Source of the DNA: Clostridium sp. AT4 | GTDB lineage: Bacteria > Bacillota > Clostridia > Lachnospirales > Lachnospiraceae | Assembly (NCBI RefSeq): GCF_001517625.2 | Contig: NZ_LN999827.1 | Span: 329,348 to 393,347, forward strand | Length of the DNA: 64,000 bases | Reading direction: 5' to 3' | Part shown: piece by piece, positions 25,558-34,330 of the stretch | How the letters are laid out: every line of letters starts with the position of its first letter | Position numbering within the stretch: position 1 is the first letter of the stretch | Made by a program: the position numbers and the translations under genes | The notes under the pieces: generated by a model | Told to the model about the DNA's origin: nothing | The model's database searches: none | The model's input: the letters and a program-made list of their open reading frames with translations, nothing else

Positions 25558-25865
25558 TGCTCCACCTCCTCCAGATCGCCTCTGCCTCTTAATGCATCCA
25601 GGTTATGCACATGGACATAATCACCCTTTTTGATATCCGTGCTCGCCGCTCCAATGGATTCTCCATATTTCATAATATGAGCTCCCTTCGGAATGTCCGT
25701 CACTGCGATCTTGTGACCGTAGGGAACATCCCCATGGACGCAGATTTCTTCCTTCTGCCCCTTTTTATCCCGGACCTCTACCACCGTGCCGTCTGTGATA
25801 TCATCGGCAAAAATGGTAGCTACATTGTCCAGATCGTCTACCTTTAACGCCAGCTTAAGCTCCAT
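25554..25865 (-). CDS. UxaA-type dehydratase, small SAF-domain subunit
   Basis: 103 aa. The sequence ICVHGDVPYGHKIAVTDIPK, GAHIMKYGESIGAASTDIKK and GDYVHVHNLDALRGRGDL is the SAF-like domain found at the N-terminus of altronate and galactarate dehydratases, here as its own polypeptide. It starts 1 nt after the LarA-like gene and overlaps the large subunit gene by 4 nt, so the two subunits should be made together. Confidence 0.88.
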   Translation of the reverse strand: MELKLALKVDDLDNVATIFADDITDGTVVEVRDKKGQKEEICVHGDVPYGHKIAVTDIPKGAHIMKYGESIGAASTDIKKGDYVHVHNLDALRGRGDLEEVEQ

Positions 25866-25866
25866 C

Positions 25867-27153
25867 TTAGTCCTCCTGTTCCTTTACTGCCAGCACTGCC
25901 ACGCCATCGGGAATAACAATCACCCTTGCGTCCCGTCCCATCATCTCATAGGCCATTTCAAGAGCCTCATCCGGCGAAGAGGCCGGGATCATATTGGCTT
26001 TGCGTACCATCTCATGATCCAGATAGGTGGTCACAAGAATCACCTTATGCTTCTTTAAGATCCTGGAATAGATCTGTGCACACCACTGCTCCGGGATCGT
26101 CTCTCTGGGAGGAATCTTTGACAAATAAGCATCAATTTCATCCACCGTTCCCTGAACGATCAACTTTTCAAAATGAGTGCCGCCCATACCGTCAAAGCAG
26201 GAGGCACACATGATGATAACTCCGCCGTCTTTACAGCAGGCCTCTGCTGTGGCCACTGCCTTGGGACTCTGATACAGGTTCTGATCCAGAGGATAACCGC
26301 CGTTTGAGGTGATAACGATATCTCCCGTCATGCCCGGACACTGAGCCAGACCGCGGACAAACTCCACGCCTTTTTCATGAGCCTTTTCCAGATCTCCTGC
26401 AAAGGCTGCAATTACCTTTTTCTCCCCATTTAATGCTACATTTAAGATAAACTGAACATTCACTGCTCTGGCCGCATACACCATATCCTCATGGATGGGA
26501 TTGTGCTCCAAAACGCCTGTAGCAGCATAGGGACTGGAAATGGCCTTGTAGGAATGGTTTTCATTTACGGTTGCCGCATTGCAGATACCCGGCAGGATAC
26601 TCTTTCGTCCTCCTGAAAAGCCGGCAAAGAAATGCGGCTCAATAAATCCTTCCGTAATCAGCAGATCGCAGTCTAAGGCCAGTTTGTTTACCCACAGCTC
26701 CGCTCCGGAGGGAAGACCGGTCACATAGGCAAAATCATCCGGCTCAAATGCCTTATTTACCGCAATCTTCTCATGGTCTACGATCGGATCGCCAAACATC
26801 CTGCGCTGCTCTGCCTCTGTGGTAGGACGGTGAAGGCCGGTAGCGATCAGAATCGTAATATCTGCGTCCGGATTTCCTTTGCGGATCTCTGCCAGAAGCA
26901 AAGGCAGAGTCAGTTTACTTGGTACGGCCCTGGTGTGGTCTGAGGTAACAAGCACGATCCGGTTCTTTCCCTTTGCCAGTTCACTGAGCCTGGGTGTTCC
27001 GATGGGATGCTCCAGCGCCTCCTTTACCAGCTCCTCCTCACTCTTTCCTGCCTCGTATTCATCTGTGCGAGCCGTGATCACCGCCTCCAGATTTTTTTCA
27101 TCCACATGGAGATCTAGACTGGAAGTGTAATATGGAATCTTAATAGTCTTCAA
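25867..27153 (-). CDS. LarA-family nickel-dependent hydroxyacid racemase/epimerase
   Basis: 428 aa. All residues that hold the nickel pincer cofactor in Lactobacillus plantarum LarA are present at the same numbers: His108 (ATGLHRP), His174, Lys184 (HFFAGFSGGRKSILPGI) and His200 (NENH); Asp72 and Arg75 of SDHTR are also kept. LarA relatives racemise or epimerise 2-hydroxy acids, including lactate, malate and gluconate. Being first in an operon with a sugar-acid dehydratase and GntP permease, it is likelier a sugar-acid C2 epimerase than a lactate racemase. Start is TTG after GGGAAGG; a six-codon ATG frame overlaps it. Cofactor genes larB/C/E are not in the window. Confidence 0.88.
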   Translation of the reverse strand: MKTIKIPYYTSSLDLHVDEKNLEAVITARTDEYEAGKSEEELVKEALEHPIGTPRLSELAKGKNRIVLVTSDHTRAVPSKLTLPLLLAEIRKGNPDADITILIATGLHRPTTEAEQRRMFGDPIVDHEKIAVNKAFEPDDFAYVTGLPSGAELWVNKLALDCDLLITEGFIEPHFFAGFSGGRKSILPGICNAATVNENHSYKAISSPYAATGVLEHNPIHEDMVYAARAVNVQFILNVALNGEKKVIAAFAGDLEKAHEKGVEFVRGLAQCPGMTGDIVITSNGGYPLDQNLYQSPKAVATAEACCKDGGVIIMCASCFDGMGGTHFEKLIVQGTVDEIDAYLSKIPPRETIPEQWCAQIYSRILKKHKVILVTTYLDHEMVRKANMIPASSPDEALEMAYEMMGRDARVIVIPDGVAVLAVKEQED

Positions 27154-27195
27154 ACTTCATCACCTTCCCTGAATTTTAATCCGTCTTTTTAAATT

Positions 27196-27243
27196 GTCGA
27201 CTGTCTACTTTTTCATTCTATTGCATTTGCAGCTTAATGTCAA
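27196..27243 (-). promoter_or_regulatory. Promoter and candidate GntR operator of the sugar-acid operon
   Basis: Minus strand TTGACA (27238-27243), 17 nt, TAGAAT (27215-27220): near-consensus. Just downstream, around the start of transcription, is the near-palindrome GTAGAC-A-GTCGAC (27196-27208), a fitting operator for the FCD-type GntR regulator encoded at the far end of the operon. Confidence 0.6.
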
Positions 27244-27306
27244 TATTTTCCAATATTTTATTTTGTTTTCAACTTTTTTTGATATTTTTACACATATGAC
27301 TGTCAT

Positions 27307-27352
27307 AAAAAACAGACCCTCCATAGAATTACTTTTCCATGAACAGTCTGTT
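27307..27352 (-). terminator. Terminator of sipL-like gene
   Basis: Minus-strand arms AACAGAC (27346-27352) and GTCTGTT (27311-27317) with further pairing TTCATGG/CTATGGA inside, followed by TTTTTTAT. Confidence 0.75.
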
Positions 27353-27359
27353 TCCTTTT

Positions 27360-28964
27360 TTATCCCCTTGCCACCTCTTTTACCAGAAGAAGCCTCTGCC
27401 CGGCCTTAATCTCCTCGTCCGCCAGTTCATTGGCTGATATGATGTGACTGATGGTCGTATGGAATTTTTTAGCGATCATCCAGAGACTGTCACCGGGCTG
27501 AACAATGTATCCCGCAATTCCCGGCAGCTCCTGAAGCTTCTTTAAATCCAGAGGGCCGGAAGAGATACCTGTGATCACCTGTTCCTTTACAGGCTGCAGA
27601 ACCAGGAAGTCCAGCACTGCCACAGCCTTAATTTCCACCATATCTCCGCCCATCATCACGGCTGTGAGCTGTTCCAGCCCCGCATCCAGCTGATATACGC
27701 TGTCTTCCCGGATCCCTCTGGCCTCTGCCGTACATTTAAAGGGAATCTGCTCTACTGCCGGCTGAACCGGAGCCTGGTCATCACTGGTAAGATAAAGAAG
27801 TGTCACCTCCAAAACCCCCTCTATCTTTAAGCAGTCCTCTCCCGGTTCTACCTCATCCAGTTTTATGGTTCCGCTGTGATGACAGATCTGTAAAATCCGC
27901 TCTCCCTGGGGAAGCTTCACTTTTTCTCCGATTCTGGAACGGCATACATTTCGTGTAAGGATCCGGTCAAACACCGTTTCCCTACGCTCCGGCGTCAATT
28001 CCCGGCTGTTGGAATATACATCGCTTAAAAGCTCTGTTTCCAGTTCCTCATACAGACGGATATCCAGCTCAAGAACCCCGTCAATCTCCAGTTCCCGCAT
28101 CTCTCCGTCATAATCCGGTTTTGCCTCGATCTCCCGATGGGAAAGCCGGACCGTAATCATGGGGATCTGATCCTCCTTTACTCCCTCTGCCTCCATTTCT
28201 CCTGAAAACGGGATCGTTTCCTCCAGCCACTGCACAGGCATTGTATCATCCTCCGCCTCATAGATCACAAATACCGTGAGCTCCCCTTCCAGATGCAGAG
28301 TGCCGTCAAGAGGCTTTACCGATACAGCCCGCAGCTTCATTTCTTTCCATAAAAGGCGGCCGATCCCCGGCTTTCCGCCTGTAAGCCCTACTGCCTCCCG
28401 AATCCGATAGGTATCCTTTCTGCATACTGCCATAGATGCGGCCGTCCTCCGGCGCTTTAGGGTTTCAACCGGCATTTCCCCATGATTCTCCGCAGCCCCT
28501 GTATAGGCCTCTGTATCCGTCCCCCCCTGCTTTACATCCACGGCAGCTTCTGTATCTTTTGATGCCTCAATCCGCACTTGAAGGGTAACGATCGCCTGAA
28601 CTCCCAGTTTTCGGGAATGGATCATATTGGTATTCAGGTCATCCAGCGTCCAGGACAGACTCACTGTATCCTTATCCTCTAACTGGGGAACATTGATCAT
28701 CTCCTCAAAAGGAATGCTGCCTCCCAGCGTCTGCAGTCCGCCCCCCTCCCTGCGGTACAGAACCTGAAATTCCAGACGTCCCTTTACATTTACCTTATCC
28801 CCCATAGGCTTTACCTGCTCCGCCTGGATCTCTCCATTATCCAGCATAACCTGCTCCATATCGTCCATGGTGTCAGGCACAATAAAATCATCATCCAGGG
28901 TGATCTGAGTAGCCACATTTCCTTTCCACTGGTTCATATGTATCTGTTTCTTTATAAGCTCCAT
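27360..28964 (-). CDS. sipL: SPOCS (DUF3794) and LysM protein, SipL-like
   Basis: About 534 aa. Repeated SPOCS/DUF3794 beta domains occur near residues 35-140, 185-320 and 350-465 (for example DKVNVKGRLEFQVLYRREGG, LHLEGELTVFVIYEAEDD, LKIEGVLEVTLLYLTSDD). A C-terminal LysM (YIVQPGDSLWMIAKKFHTTI) follows. This is the layout of clostridial SipL, which binds SpoIVA to attach the coat to the forespore. No signal peptide, as expected for a mother-cell protein. Start at the ATG at 28964 after GCAGGTG; five codons upstream is an alternative. Single gene with its own terminator. Confidence 0.87.
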   Translation of the reverse strand: MELIKKQIHMNQWKGNVATQITLDDDFIVPDTMDDMEQVMLDNGEIQAEQVKPMGDKVNVKGRLEFQVLYRREGGGLQTLGGSIPFEEMINVPQLEDKDTVSLSWTLDDLNTNMIHSRKLGVQAIVTLQVRIEASKDTEAAVDVKQGGTDTEAYTGAAENHGEMPVETLKRRRTAASMAVCRKDTYRIREAVGLTGGKPGIGRLLWKEMKLRAVSVKPLDGTLHLEGELTVFVIYEAEDDTMPVQWLEETIPFSGEMEAEGVKEDQIPMITVRLSHREIEAKPDYDGEMRELEIDGVLELDIRLYEELETELLSDVYSNSRELTPERRETVFDRILTRNVCRSRIGEKVKLPQGERILQICHHSGTIKLDEVEPGEDCLKIEGVLEVTLLYLTSDDQAPVQPAVEQIPFKCTAEARGIREDSVYQLDAGLEQLTAVMMGGDMVEIKAVAVLDFLVLQPVKEQVITGISSGPLDLKKLQELPGIAGYIVQPGDSLWMIAKKFHTTISHIISANELADEEIKAGQRLLLVKEVARG

Positions 28965-29034
28965 AAAAACACCTGCCATCCCTCATAGTCTCTTATAAAA
29001 AGAATCTATGCAAATGGCAGGTTAAATATAACTC

Positions 29035-29898
29035 TCAATAAGTTTCCAAAAAATGGTGCCGCACACCCTTCTGGACATAGCCCAGACAGGCATCCAGATT
29101 GATATTTTCCACACTTTTCATGATATTCGCATCAATAAAGGGGCTGTTTTTCCTAAGCCTTGCGATAAGCTCCTTCATCTCCTGGCGCTTGGAAGTATGG
29201 ACAATATCACCACCGTTCACCGCTTCCCCGGCAGCCGCCCGTTCTTTTGCGATCTGCTCCGTAAACCGGCAGGCACATTGGAGGAAATGAAGGTGGTTGC
29301 TGTCCCTCCAGGCCAAAATATCCTCTTCCTTTACAAAATACAAAGGCCGTATGAGCTCCATACCTGAAAAGTTGGTGCTGTGAAGCTTTGGCATCATGGT
29401 ATTGATCTGGCCGCCGTAAAGGATCCCCATAAGAATGGTTTCGATCACATCATCAAAATGGTGTCCCAGTGCGATCTTATTGCAGCCCAGCTCCTTTGCA
29501 TGGGAATAGAGGTAACCCCTCCGCATTCTGGCGCAGAGGTAACAGGGGGACTGATCCACATCCACCACAATATCAAAAATATCCGAGTCAAAGATCCGCA
29601 CAGGGATATTCATAAGAGCTGCATTTTCCTCAATGAGCTTCCTGTTTTCCGGCTGATATCCCGGATCCATCACAATAAATTCCAGTTCAAACTTCGTATC
29701 ACTCTGGCGCTTTAACTGCTGCAGGCACTTGGCAAGCAGCATGGAGTCCTTTCCTCCGGAAATGCACACAGCCACCCGGTCCCCGTCCTGAATCATCTCA
29801 TATTCCTGAAGCCCCTTTACAAAGGGCCTCCAGATGGTTTTTCTGTATTCTTTTATAATACTCCGTTCTATATTAACGTAAGGGGCTTCCTGCTTCAT
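29035..29898 (-). CDS. TtcA-family tRNA thiolation enzyme
   Basis: 287 aa PP-loop ATPase. The adenylation motif [18 protein letters not shown], the CxxC pair in [15 protein letters not shown] and [20 protein letters not shown] match TtcA, which makes 2-thiocytidine at tRNA position 32 with an iron-sulfur cluster. A third cysteine lies in HFLQCACRF. It overlaps the cysE-like gene by 4 nt (ATGA); pairing with cysteine synthesis makes sense because the sulfur comes from cysteine. Confidence 0.88.
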   Translation of the reverse strand: MKQEAPYVNIERSIIKEYRKTIWRPFVKGLQEYEMIQDGDRVAVCISGGKDSMLLAKCLQQLKRQSDTKFELEFIVMDPGYQPENRKLIEENAALMNIPVRIFDSDIFDIVVDVDQSPCYLCARMRRGYLYSHAKELGCNKIALGHHFDDVIETILMGILYGGQINTMMPKLHSTNFSGMELIRPLYFVKEEDILAWRDSNHLHFLQCACRFTEQIAKERAAAGEAVNGGDIVHTSKRQEMKELIARLRKNSPFIDANIMKSVENINLDACLGYVQKGVRHHFLETY

Positions 29899-30587
29899 CC
29901 CTGTGTGCTTTCTCCTTCTGTTTTCTCATTTCCGGATACGGATTTCTGTGAAAGAAGCTTTACCGTTTCCTTCAGCTGCGTAATCTCCTGAGTCATCATC
30001 CGGATCTGGTTCTTCATCTGCTCGTATTCCTCTAACGTCATAGTTTCCCGCTTTTTCGGCAGGGTAACGCCGTCCTTTTTTATGGGACGGGCCGGAATTC
30101 CCACGGCTGTTACATTGTCCTCCAAGGGCTTTAAAAGCACCGCATTGGCGGCAATAGAACAGTTGTCTCCCACCTCAAAGGCGCCTAAAATCTTAGCTCC
30201 TGCGCCTACCATAACGTTATTTCCAAGAGTTGGATGACGTTTTCCCTTTTTAGTTCCCACGCCACCCAGCGTAACTCCCTGGTAAATAGTGCAGTTATCT
30301 CCCACCACTGCCGTCTCTCCGATGACCACACCGCTTCCGTGGTCGATCAGAATCCCGCGTCCCAGCGTAGCGCCCGGATGGATCTCGATCAGCGTAAAGA
30401 AACGGGCTATCTGTGAAATAAGCCTGGCAATAAAAAACATTTTATGCTGGTAAAACCAGTGGGCAAACCGATGCCAGATCAAAGCATGAATGCCCTGATA
30501 CAGCAAAAGAACCTCAAGCGCACTGCGGGCCGCCGGATCCCGCTCCTGCACTGCCTTTATATCCAGCCAAATATCCTTTAAGATCAT
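29895..30587 (-). CDS. cysE: Serine O-acetyltransferase
   Basis: About 230 aa; makes O-acetylserine for cysteine synthesis. Left-handed beta-helix hexapeptides are clear: [60 protein letters not shown] and [20 protein letters not shown]. The C-terminus extends into a coiled coil ([20 protein letters not shown]), longer than the short clostridial forms. The start at 30587 follows GGAAAGG; an upstream ATG at 30629 lacks a ribosome-binding site. Coupled to the TtcA-like gene. Confidence 0.92.
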   Translation of the reverse strand: MILKDIWLDIKAVQERDPAARSALEVLLLYQGIHALIWHRFAHWFYQHKMFFIARLISQIARFFTLIEIHPGATLGRGILIDHGSGVVIGETAVVGDNCTIYQGVTLGGVGTKKGKRHPTLGNNVMVGAGAKILGAFEVGDNCSIAANAVLLKPLEDNVTAVGIPARPIKKDGVTLPKKRETMTLEEYEQMKNQIRMMTQEITQLKETVKLLSQKSVSGNEKTEGESTQG

Positions 30588-30605
30588 TTCTGCTACCAAC
30601 CTTTC

Positions 30606-30650
30606 CAAAATGCATCCATTTTGATTCATAACGCATTTTGATGTAGTATA
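30606..30650 (-). promoter_or_regulatory. Inverted repeat and -10 element ahead of cysE
   Basis: CAAAATGC and GCATTTTG (30606-30613 and 30633-30640) form an 8-bp stem with a 19-nt loop just upstream of the coding start. A TATACT -10-like hexamer lies at 30645-30650 on the minus strand. It may be an operator or an RNA hairpin; no T-box was seen. Confidence 0.4.
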
Positions 30651-30684
30651 GCATATGATCCCGGCGAAAAAAAGGATTTTCTTT

Positions 30685-31104
30685 CTACTTAAAAATAACC
30701 GGCTCCTCTAAAAGCTCTGTCCGCAGTACAATATAGGGGAAGGACTTCTCCGTGCCCGGATCTTCCCCCTTTTCCGGCCCCATCAGCTCCGTTGCAAGGA
30801 CAATCGAATTTTCCGTCAGATAAAGTTCTCTTATGCTGATACTGTATCCCCCTGTAGGCTGGGCCCCATATCCTACCGCTATGTACAGGTTCTTATCATC
30901 CGTGTAAGTCAGCTTAAAGGGCTGGGACACCTTTTCTGAAATCAGCTTTGAAAGTTCTTCAGGCAGCTCCTCTGAAGGGACAGTCTGAAATTCCAGATCC
31001 CGCACCTTATCCCTGTTTTCCTTTGAAACGGAACAGCCTGTAAAGCCTGCAGCAAGAGAAAGAATCAGTCCCGTCATCCAAAGAATCCTTAAAACTCGTT
31101 TCAT
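30685..31104 (-). CDS. Lipoprotein with PrcB-like domain
   Basis: 139 aa. Signal peptide with lipobox LAAGFTGC puts it on the outer face of the membrane. The mature part contains [19 protein letters not shown] and a C-terminal [12 protein letters not shown], matching the PrcB C-terminal domain (protease complex subunit family). Function in Firmicutes is not established. It lies alone between ilvE and cysE. Confidence 0.75.
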   Translation of the reverse strand: MKRVLRILWMTGLILSLAAGFTGCSVSKENRDKVRDLEFQTVPSEELPEELSKLISEKVSQPFKLTYTDDKNLYIAVGYGAQPTGGYSISIRELYLTENSIVLATELMGPEKGEDPGTEKSFPYIVLRTELLEEPVIFK

Positions 31105-31110
31105 ATCTGC

Positions 31111-31157
31111 AAAAACCTCCCGAAATATACCATCTGTTATCAGTATATTCCGGGAGG
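31111..31157 (-). terminator. Terminator of ilvE
   Basis: Minus strand CCTCCCGGAATATAC, a 12-nt loop, GTATATTTCGGGAGG, then TTTTTG: a 15-bp stem with one mismatch. Confidence 0.9.
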
Positions 31158-31171
31158 CCTGTCTGCGACCC

Positions 31172-32197
31172 TTACATTATTTTACGGATCCATCCTTCTG
31201 GCGCCTCAATGCGTCCCATCTGGATACCGGTCAGCGTATCATACAGCTTCTTTGTAACAGGACCCATCTCCTCCATACCACTTGGGAAGCAGATTTCCTT
31301 GCCATGGTCATTAACCTTTCCTACAGGGGAGATCACAGCCGCGGTTCCGCAGAGGCCGCATTCTGCAAATTCCTTTAATTCTTCCAGCTTTACAGGTCTC
31401 TGTGTTACCTTTAAGCCCAGATAATGTTCTGCCACATACATGAGAGAACGTCTCGTAATAGACGGGAGAATGGAATTGGATTTAGGCGTAACAACCTCTC
31501 CGTCCTTTGTAATAAAGATGAAATTAGCTCCGCCGGTTTCCTCTACATACGTTCTGGTGGCCGGATCCAGGAACATATTTTCATCAAATCCATTGGCATG
31601 AGCCGTTTCATGGGCATGAAGGCTCATGGCGTAATTTAATCCAGCCTTTACATGACCCGTTCCATGAGGAGCCGCACGGTCAAAATCACTGACGCAGATG
31701 GTAATCGGCTTCGCTCCGCCCTTAAAATAAGGACCCACTGGCGTCACAAACATTCTAAACTGATACTCATCAGACGGCTTAACGCCGATCACAGGACCAG
31801 AAGCAAACATATAGGGGCGTATATACAGGGTTGCTCCGCTGCCGTAAGGCGGAACCCAGGCCGCATTTGCCTTTACCACCTGATCCAGAGCTTCCAGAAA
31901 ACGCTCTTTAGGAAACACAGGCATCTCCAGACGTCTGGCAGAGTCCATCATGCGCTCTGCATTTAAGTCCGGACGGAAGGTAACGATGCTGCCGTCCTCT
32001 GTGGTATACGCCTTTAATCCCTCAAAGCACTCCTGGCAGTACTGTAAAATGCCTGCACATTCATTGAGCACTACCGTTGAATCAGCCGTCAGCCGTCCCT
32101 CTCCCCATACTCCATTCTTATAATCTGCTACATATCGCATATCTGTGGGCACATAACTGAAACCGATATTACCCCAGTCCAGATTCTTTTTTTCCAT
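31172..32197 (-). CDS. ilvE: Branched-chain amino acid aminotransferase
   Basis: 341 aa PLP enzyme that transfers the amino group in the last step of Leu, Ile and Val synthesis. The family sequence FEGLKAYTTEDGSIVTFRPD, the PLP-lysine segment GTGHVKAGLNYAMSL, EETGGANFIFIT and ECGLCGTAAVISPVG place it in the long (type II) branch. Start at 32197 after GGAGG; five codons upstream is possible. Single gene with a strong terminator. Confidence 0.95.
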   Translation of the reverse strand: MEKKNLDWGNIGFSYVPTDMRYVADYKNGVWGEGRLTADSTVVLNECAGILQYCQECFEGLKAYTTEDGSIVTFRPDLNAERMMDSARRLEMPVFPKERFLEALDQVVKANAAWVPPYGSGATLYIRPYMFASGPVIGVKPSDEYQFRMFVTPVGPYFKGGAKPITICVSDFDRAAPHGTGHVKAGLNYAMSLHAHETAHANGFDENMFLDPATRTYVEETGGANFIFITKDGEVVTPKSNSILPSITRRSLMYVAEHYLGLKVTQRPVKLEELKEFAECGLCGTAAVISPVGKVNDHGKEICFPSGMEEMGPVTKKLYDTLTGIQMGRIEAPEGWIRKIM

Positions 32198-32404
32198 AGC
32201 TGCTTCCTCCATTCCTGTCCTTGGAATTTATTTTACAGACATTATAGACTTATTAAATCAGAAAATCAACGTCAAAACAGGAGGATGGGTATATCATTCG
32301 GATATGGAAGGTATAACCCGTACCGGAAATACCTTTGGATAGAATTGACATCCTTCCAGCAGTGTTCTATGATACAGTCAGAAACGGCAGAAAGGACTTT
32401 ATCG

Positions 32405-33403
32405 ATGAAACTTCCTGAGTTCAGAAAACAAATAGAAACATATTCCATAGAAGAGCTGCGCTATCTGACCGCAGAACTGTACAAAGCGATCCCGAAGAAA
32501 ATAAAAGAGGAAAAGGACATTGACCCCCTGGTTCTGTCTGTTCCGGAGCATTTCAAAGAAAATGGAACAGGCAAGGCCTCTTCCCCCTCTAAAGTAAAAA
32601 AAGCCCCGGATCTTGGAGCCCTGGAATCAGAGATTGAACTTTTTCTTGAAAATGCCTATGCACAGAATTATTTTGCCCCAAACCGCTTCGTTCCAAAGCA
32701 TGAGCGGCCCAAATGGCGTTTTAAGGTGAAAAACTATATTAAAACCCTTCGGGATCATTATACAGAAGGGGAGGAGGCTGAGACTGCGGCTCTTCTTCTG
32801 GAAAAGCTGTACCGTATGCTGTGTTACGGCTGCTGCTATTATATTTTCAGTACAACCGATCCTTTCCAGTCCATCGGAATGAGGCAGAATGAACTTCTGG
32901 ATCTTGTGATCAAAAAAAGTTTTGCCTGCGGAGTCACCAGTGAACGCATCTGCAAAATGGAAGAAATTTCCACATTAAGCGGATTAAGCTATGATATGCT
33001 TTCTGGATCCCTTCTTTCTGTCCTTGCTGCAAATTTAAAGACTGCAGATATGAAGGAAACTGCGATTGCAGAGGCAAAAAAACTGAGACAGAAAATTGTC
33101 AGCATACGTTATTCCGACCGTGAACAGAAAAACAGCTTAACTACTCTGATTCTGATGATCCATTTCTCTCTGTACGAATATGAGGAGGGGATCAGGGATT
33201 TTAAGGAAAAGTATCTGGAACCGGATAAAGAGATCTTATATTACGTACTGCTAAGCCATATGTTTTTCTATGATCTTAAAAATCACTGGGTGCGGGAGTA
33301 CAAAACGGCTTTGAATCAAGGAATTTCTCTGAGGAAATCTCTGATGGAAATATATGAATATCTGATGGAGCATGGGGAATTTCCGGAGAGCTTTTATTTA
33401 TAA
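32405..33403 (+). CDS. Unrecognised helical protein
   Basis: About 332 aa, no family recognised. It starts MKLPEFRKQIETYSIEELRY after AGAAAGGA, has a Lys-rich linker, then FVPKHERPKWRFKVKNYIKT and long helices with cysteines (MLCYGCCYYIF). The second half reads like TPR-type helical hairpins. No signal or membrane segment, so probably cytoplasmic. It is followed 22 nt later by the EamA gene with no terminator, so the pair is probably co-transcribed. The frame extends 40 codons upstream, but without a ribosome-binding site. Confidence 0.7.
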   Translation: MKLPEFRKQIETYSIEELRYLTAELYKAIPKKIKEEKDIDPLVLSVPEHFKENGTGKASSPSKVKKAPDLGALESEIELFLENAYAQNYFAPNRFVPKHERPKWRFKVKNYIKTLRDHYTEGEEAETAALLLEKLYRMLCYGCCYYIFSTTDPFQSIGMRQNELLDLVIKKSFACGVTSERICKMEEISTLSGLSYDMLSGSLLSVLAANLKTADMKETAIAEAKKLRQKIVSIRYSDREQKNSLTTLILMIHFSLYEYEEGIRDFKEKYLEPDKEILYYVLLSHMFFYDLKNHWVREYKTALNQGISLRKSLMEIYEYLMEHGEFPESFYL

Positions 33404-33425
33404 AAGGAATGGAGGATACACTTAT

Positions 33426-33839
33426 ATGTGGCTGTTTTTCGCGCTGCTGTCCGCTCTCTTTGCGGCCCTTACTTCCATTTTGGCAAAACTTGGAATCGAT
33501 GGAGTAAATTCAAATCTGGCAACCGCCATCCGGACCGTTGTAGTCGTAGTGATGGCCTGGGGAATGGTATTTCTTACCCATGCTCAAAACGGAATTTTTT
33601 CGATTGGAAGAAAAAGCTGGATTTTTCTCATCCTGTCCGGCCTTGCCACCGGCGCCTCCTGGCTCTGCTACTACCGTGCATTACAGCTGGGAGACGCCTC
33701 AAAAGTTGTTCCTGTGGATAAACTCAGCGTTGTGATGACGCTGATCCTTGCTTTTGTCTTTCTCCATGAAGATTTTACCGCAAAGTCGCTCATAGGGTGT
33801 ATTCTTATTGGAGCCGGGACGTTGGTAATGGTATTATAG
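33426..33839 (+). CDS. Single-domain EamA-family transporter
   Basis: 137 aa with five hydrophobic helices (LFFALLSALFAALTSILAKL, TAIRTVVVVVMAWGMVFLTH, WIFLILSGLATGASWLCYYR, LSVVMTLILAFVFLHEDF, LIGCILIGAGTLVMVL). This is one EamA domain, half the size of usual ten-helix drug/metabolite exporters; half-size members probably dimerise. GGAGG lies 10 nt before the ATG at 33426. Substrate unknown. Confidence 0.88.
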   Translation: MWLFFALLSALFAALTSILAKLGIDGVNSNLATAIRTVVVVVMAWGMVFLTHAQNGIFSIGRKSWIFLILSGLATGASWLCYYRALQLGDASKVVPVDKLSVVMTLILAFVFLHEDFTAKSLIGCILIGAGTLVMVL

Positions 33840-33914
33840 GTATACTGCTGAAGCTTTTTACCTCTCCAGAAAATCTATAAGTAAAAATAAAATCAAATTG
33901 GAAAGGTGACGATT

Positions 33915-34073
33915 ATGTTAAAGAAAACTCATATGCTGTACAACAACCGGAAATGGATTTCCAACGGTATGACAGCCAGCATAAACCGCATAAAGGATAT
34001 CCTGGCGATCAGTTTTCAGCCTGTGGTAGGGGAATTAAACCAAAAATACAAAGCGTCTATCCACCCTCTATAA
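33915..34073 (+). CDS. Small protein of 52 aa
   Basis: An ATG frame after GGAAAGGTGACGATT, a good ribosome-binding site, encodes MLKKTHMLYNNRKWISNGM, then TASINRIKDILAISFQPVV and a short tail. Basic, with one amphipathic helix. No family recognised. Its last codons fall in the left arm of the downstream hairpin. Could be a real small gene or chance. Confidence 0.4.
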   Translation: MLKKTHMLYNNRKWISNGMTASINRIKDILAISFQPVVGELNQKYKASIHPL

Positions 34074-34087
34074 GATAAATAGACGCT
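34052..34087. terminator. Hairpin between convergent genes
   Basis: AGCGTCTAT (34052-34060) and ATAGACGCT (34079-34087) form a perfect 9-bp stem. Weak T content follows on both sides, so termination is plausible for either strand but not strong. Confidence 0.5.
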
Positions 34088-34102
34088 CTGTTCATTTGTA
34101 TA

Positions 34103-34330
34103 TCATGTTTCTTCATACTCAAAAATCAGTTCTTCTGTCAAATACTCATCGCTCATACAATGTAAATCTGATACCCCTTCACGGAGTAAAGGATAAAGAG
34201 CAGAACAATAGAAAAATTTCAGGGCTTCATCGAAAGACAGATTTTTCTTTTTCGAAAATCGCTCAATGATCCGGGCATATTTTTTTGCAGCAAAATCGGA
34301 TTGGCTGTCAAATCTGTTCACTCCCTTCAT
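34103..34330 (-). CDS. DUF3791-like small protein
   Basis: 75 aa from the ATG at 34330: FDSQSDFAAKKYARIIERFS, KKKNLSFDEALKFFYCSALY and LLREGVSDLHCMSDEYLTEE, a helical protein similar in plan to DUF3791 partners of DUF3990 proteins. Its start overlaps the end of the DUF3990 remnant. The frame is open to 34426, but the extra N-terminus is low-quality sequence. Possibly an antitoxin-like partner; this is inference. Confidence 0.6.
   Translation of the reverse strand: MKGVNRFDSQSDFAAKKYARIIERFSKKKNLSFDEALKFFYCSALYPLLREGVSDLHCMSDEYLTEELIFEYEET

Noticed and set aside
25554-27153. Reading the operon as lactate racemase with its own Lar system
   Set aside because: No larB, larC or larE in the window, and the neighbours are sugar-acid genes; a lactate role is possible but not favoured.
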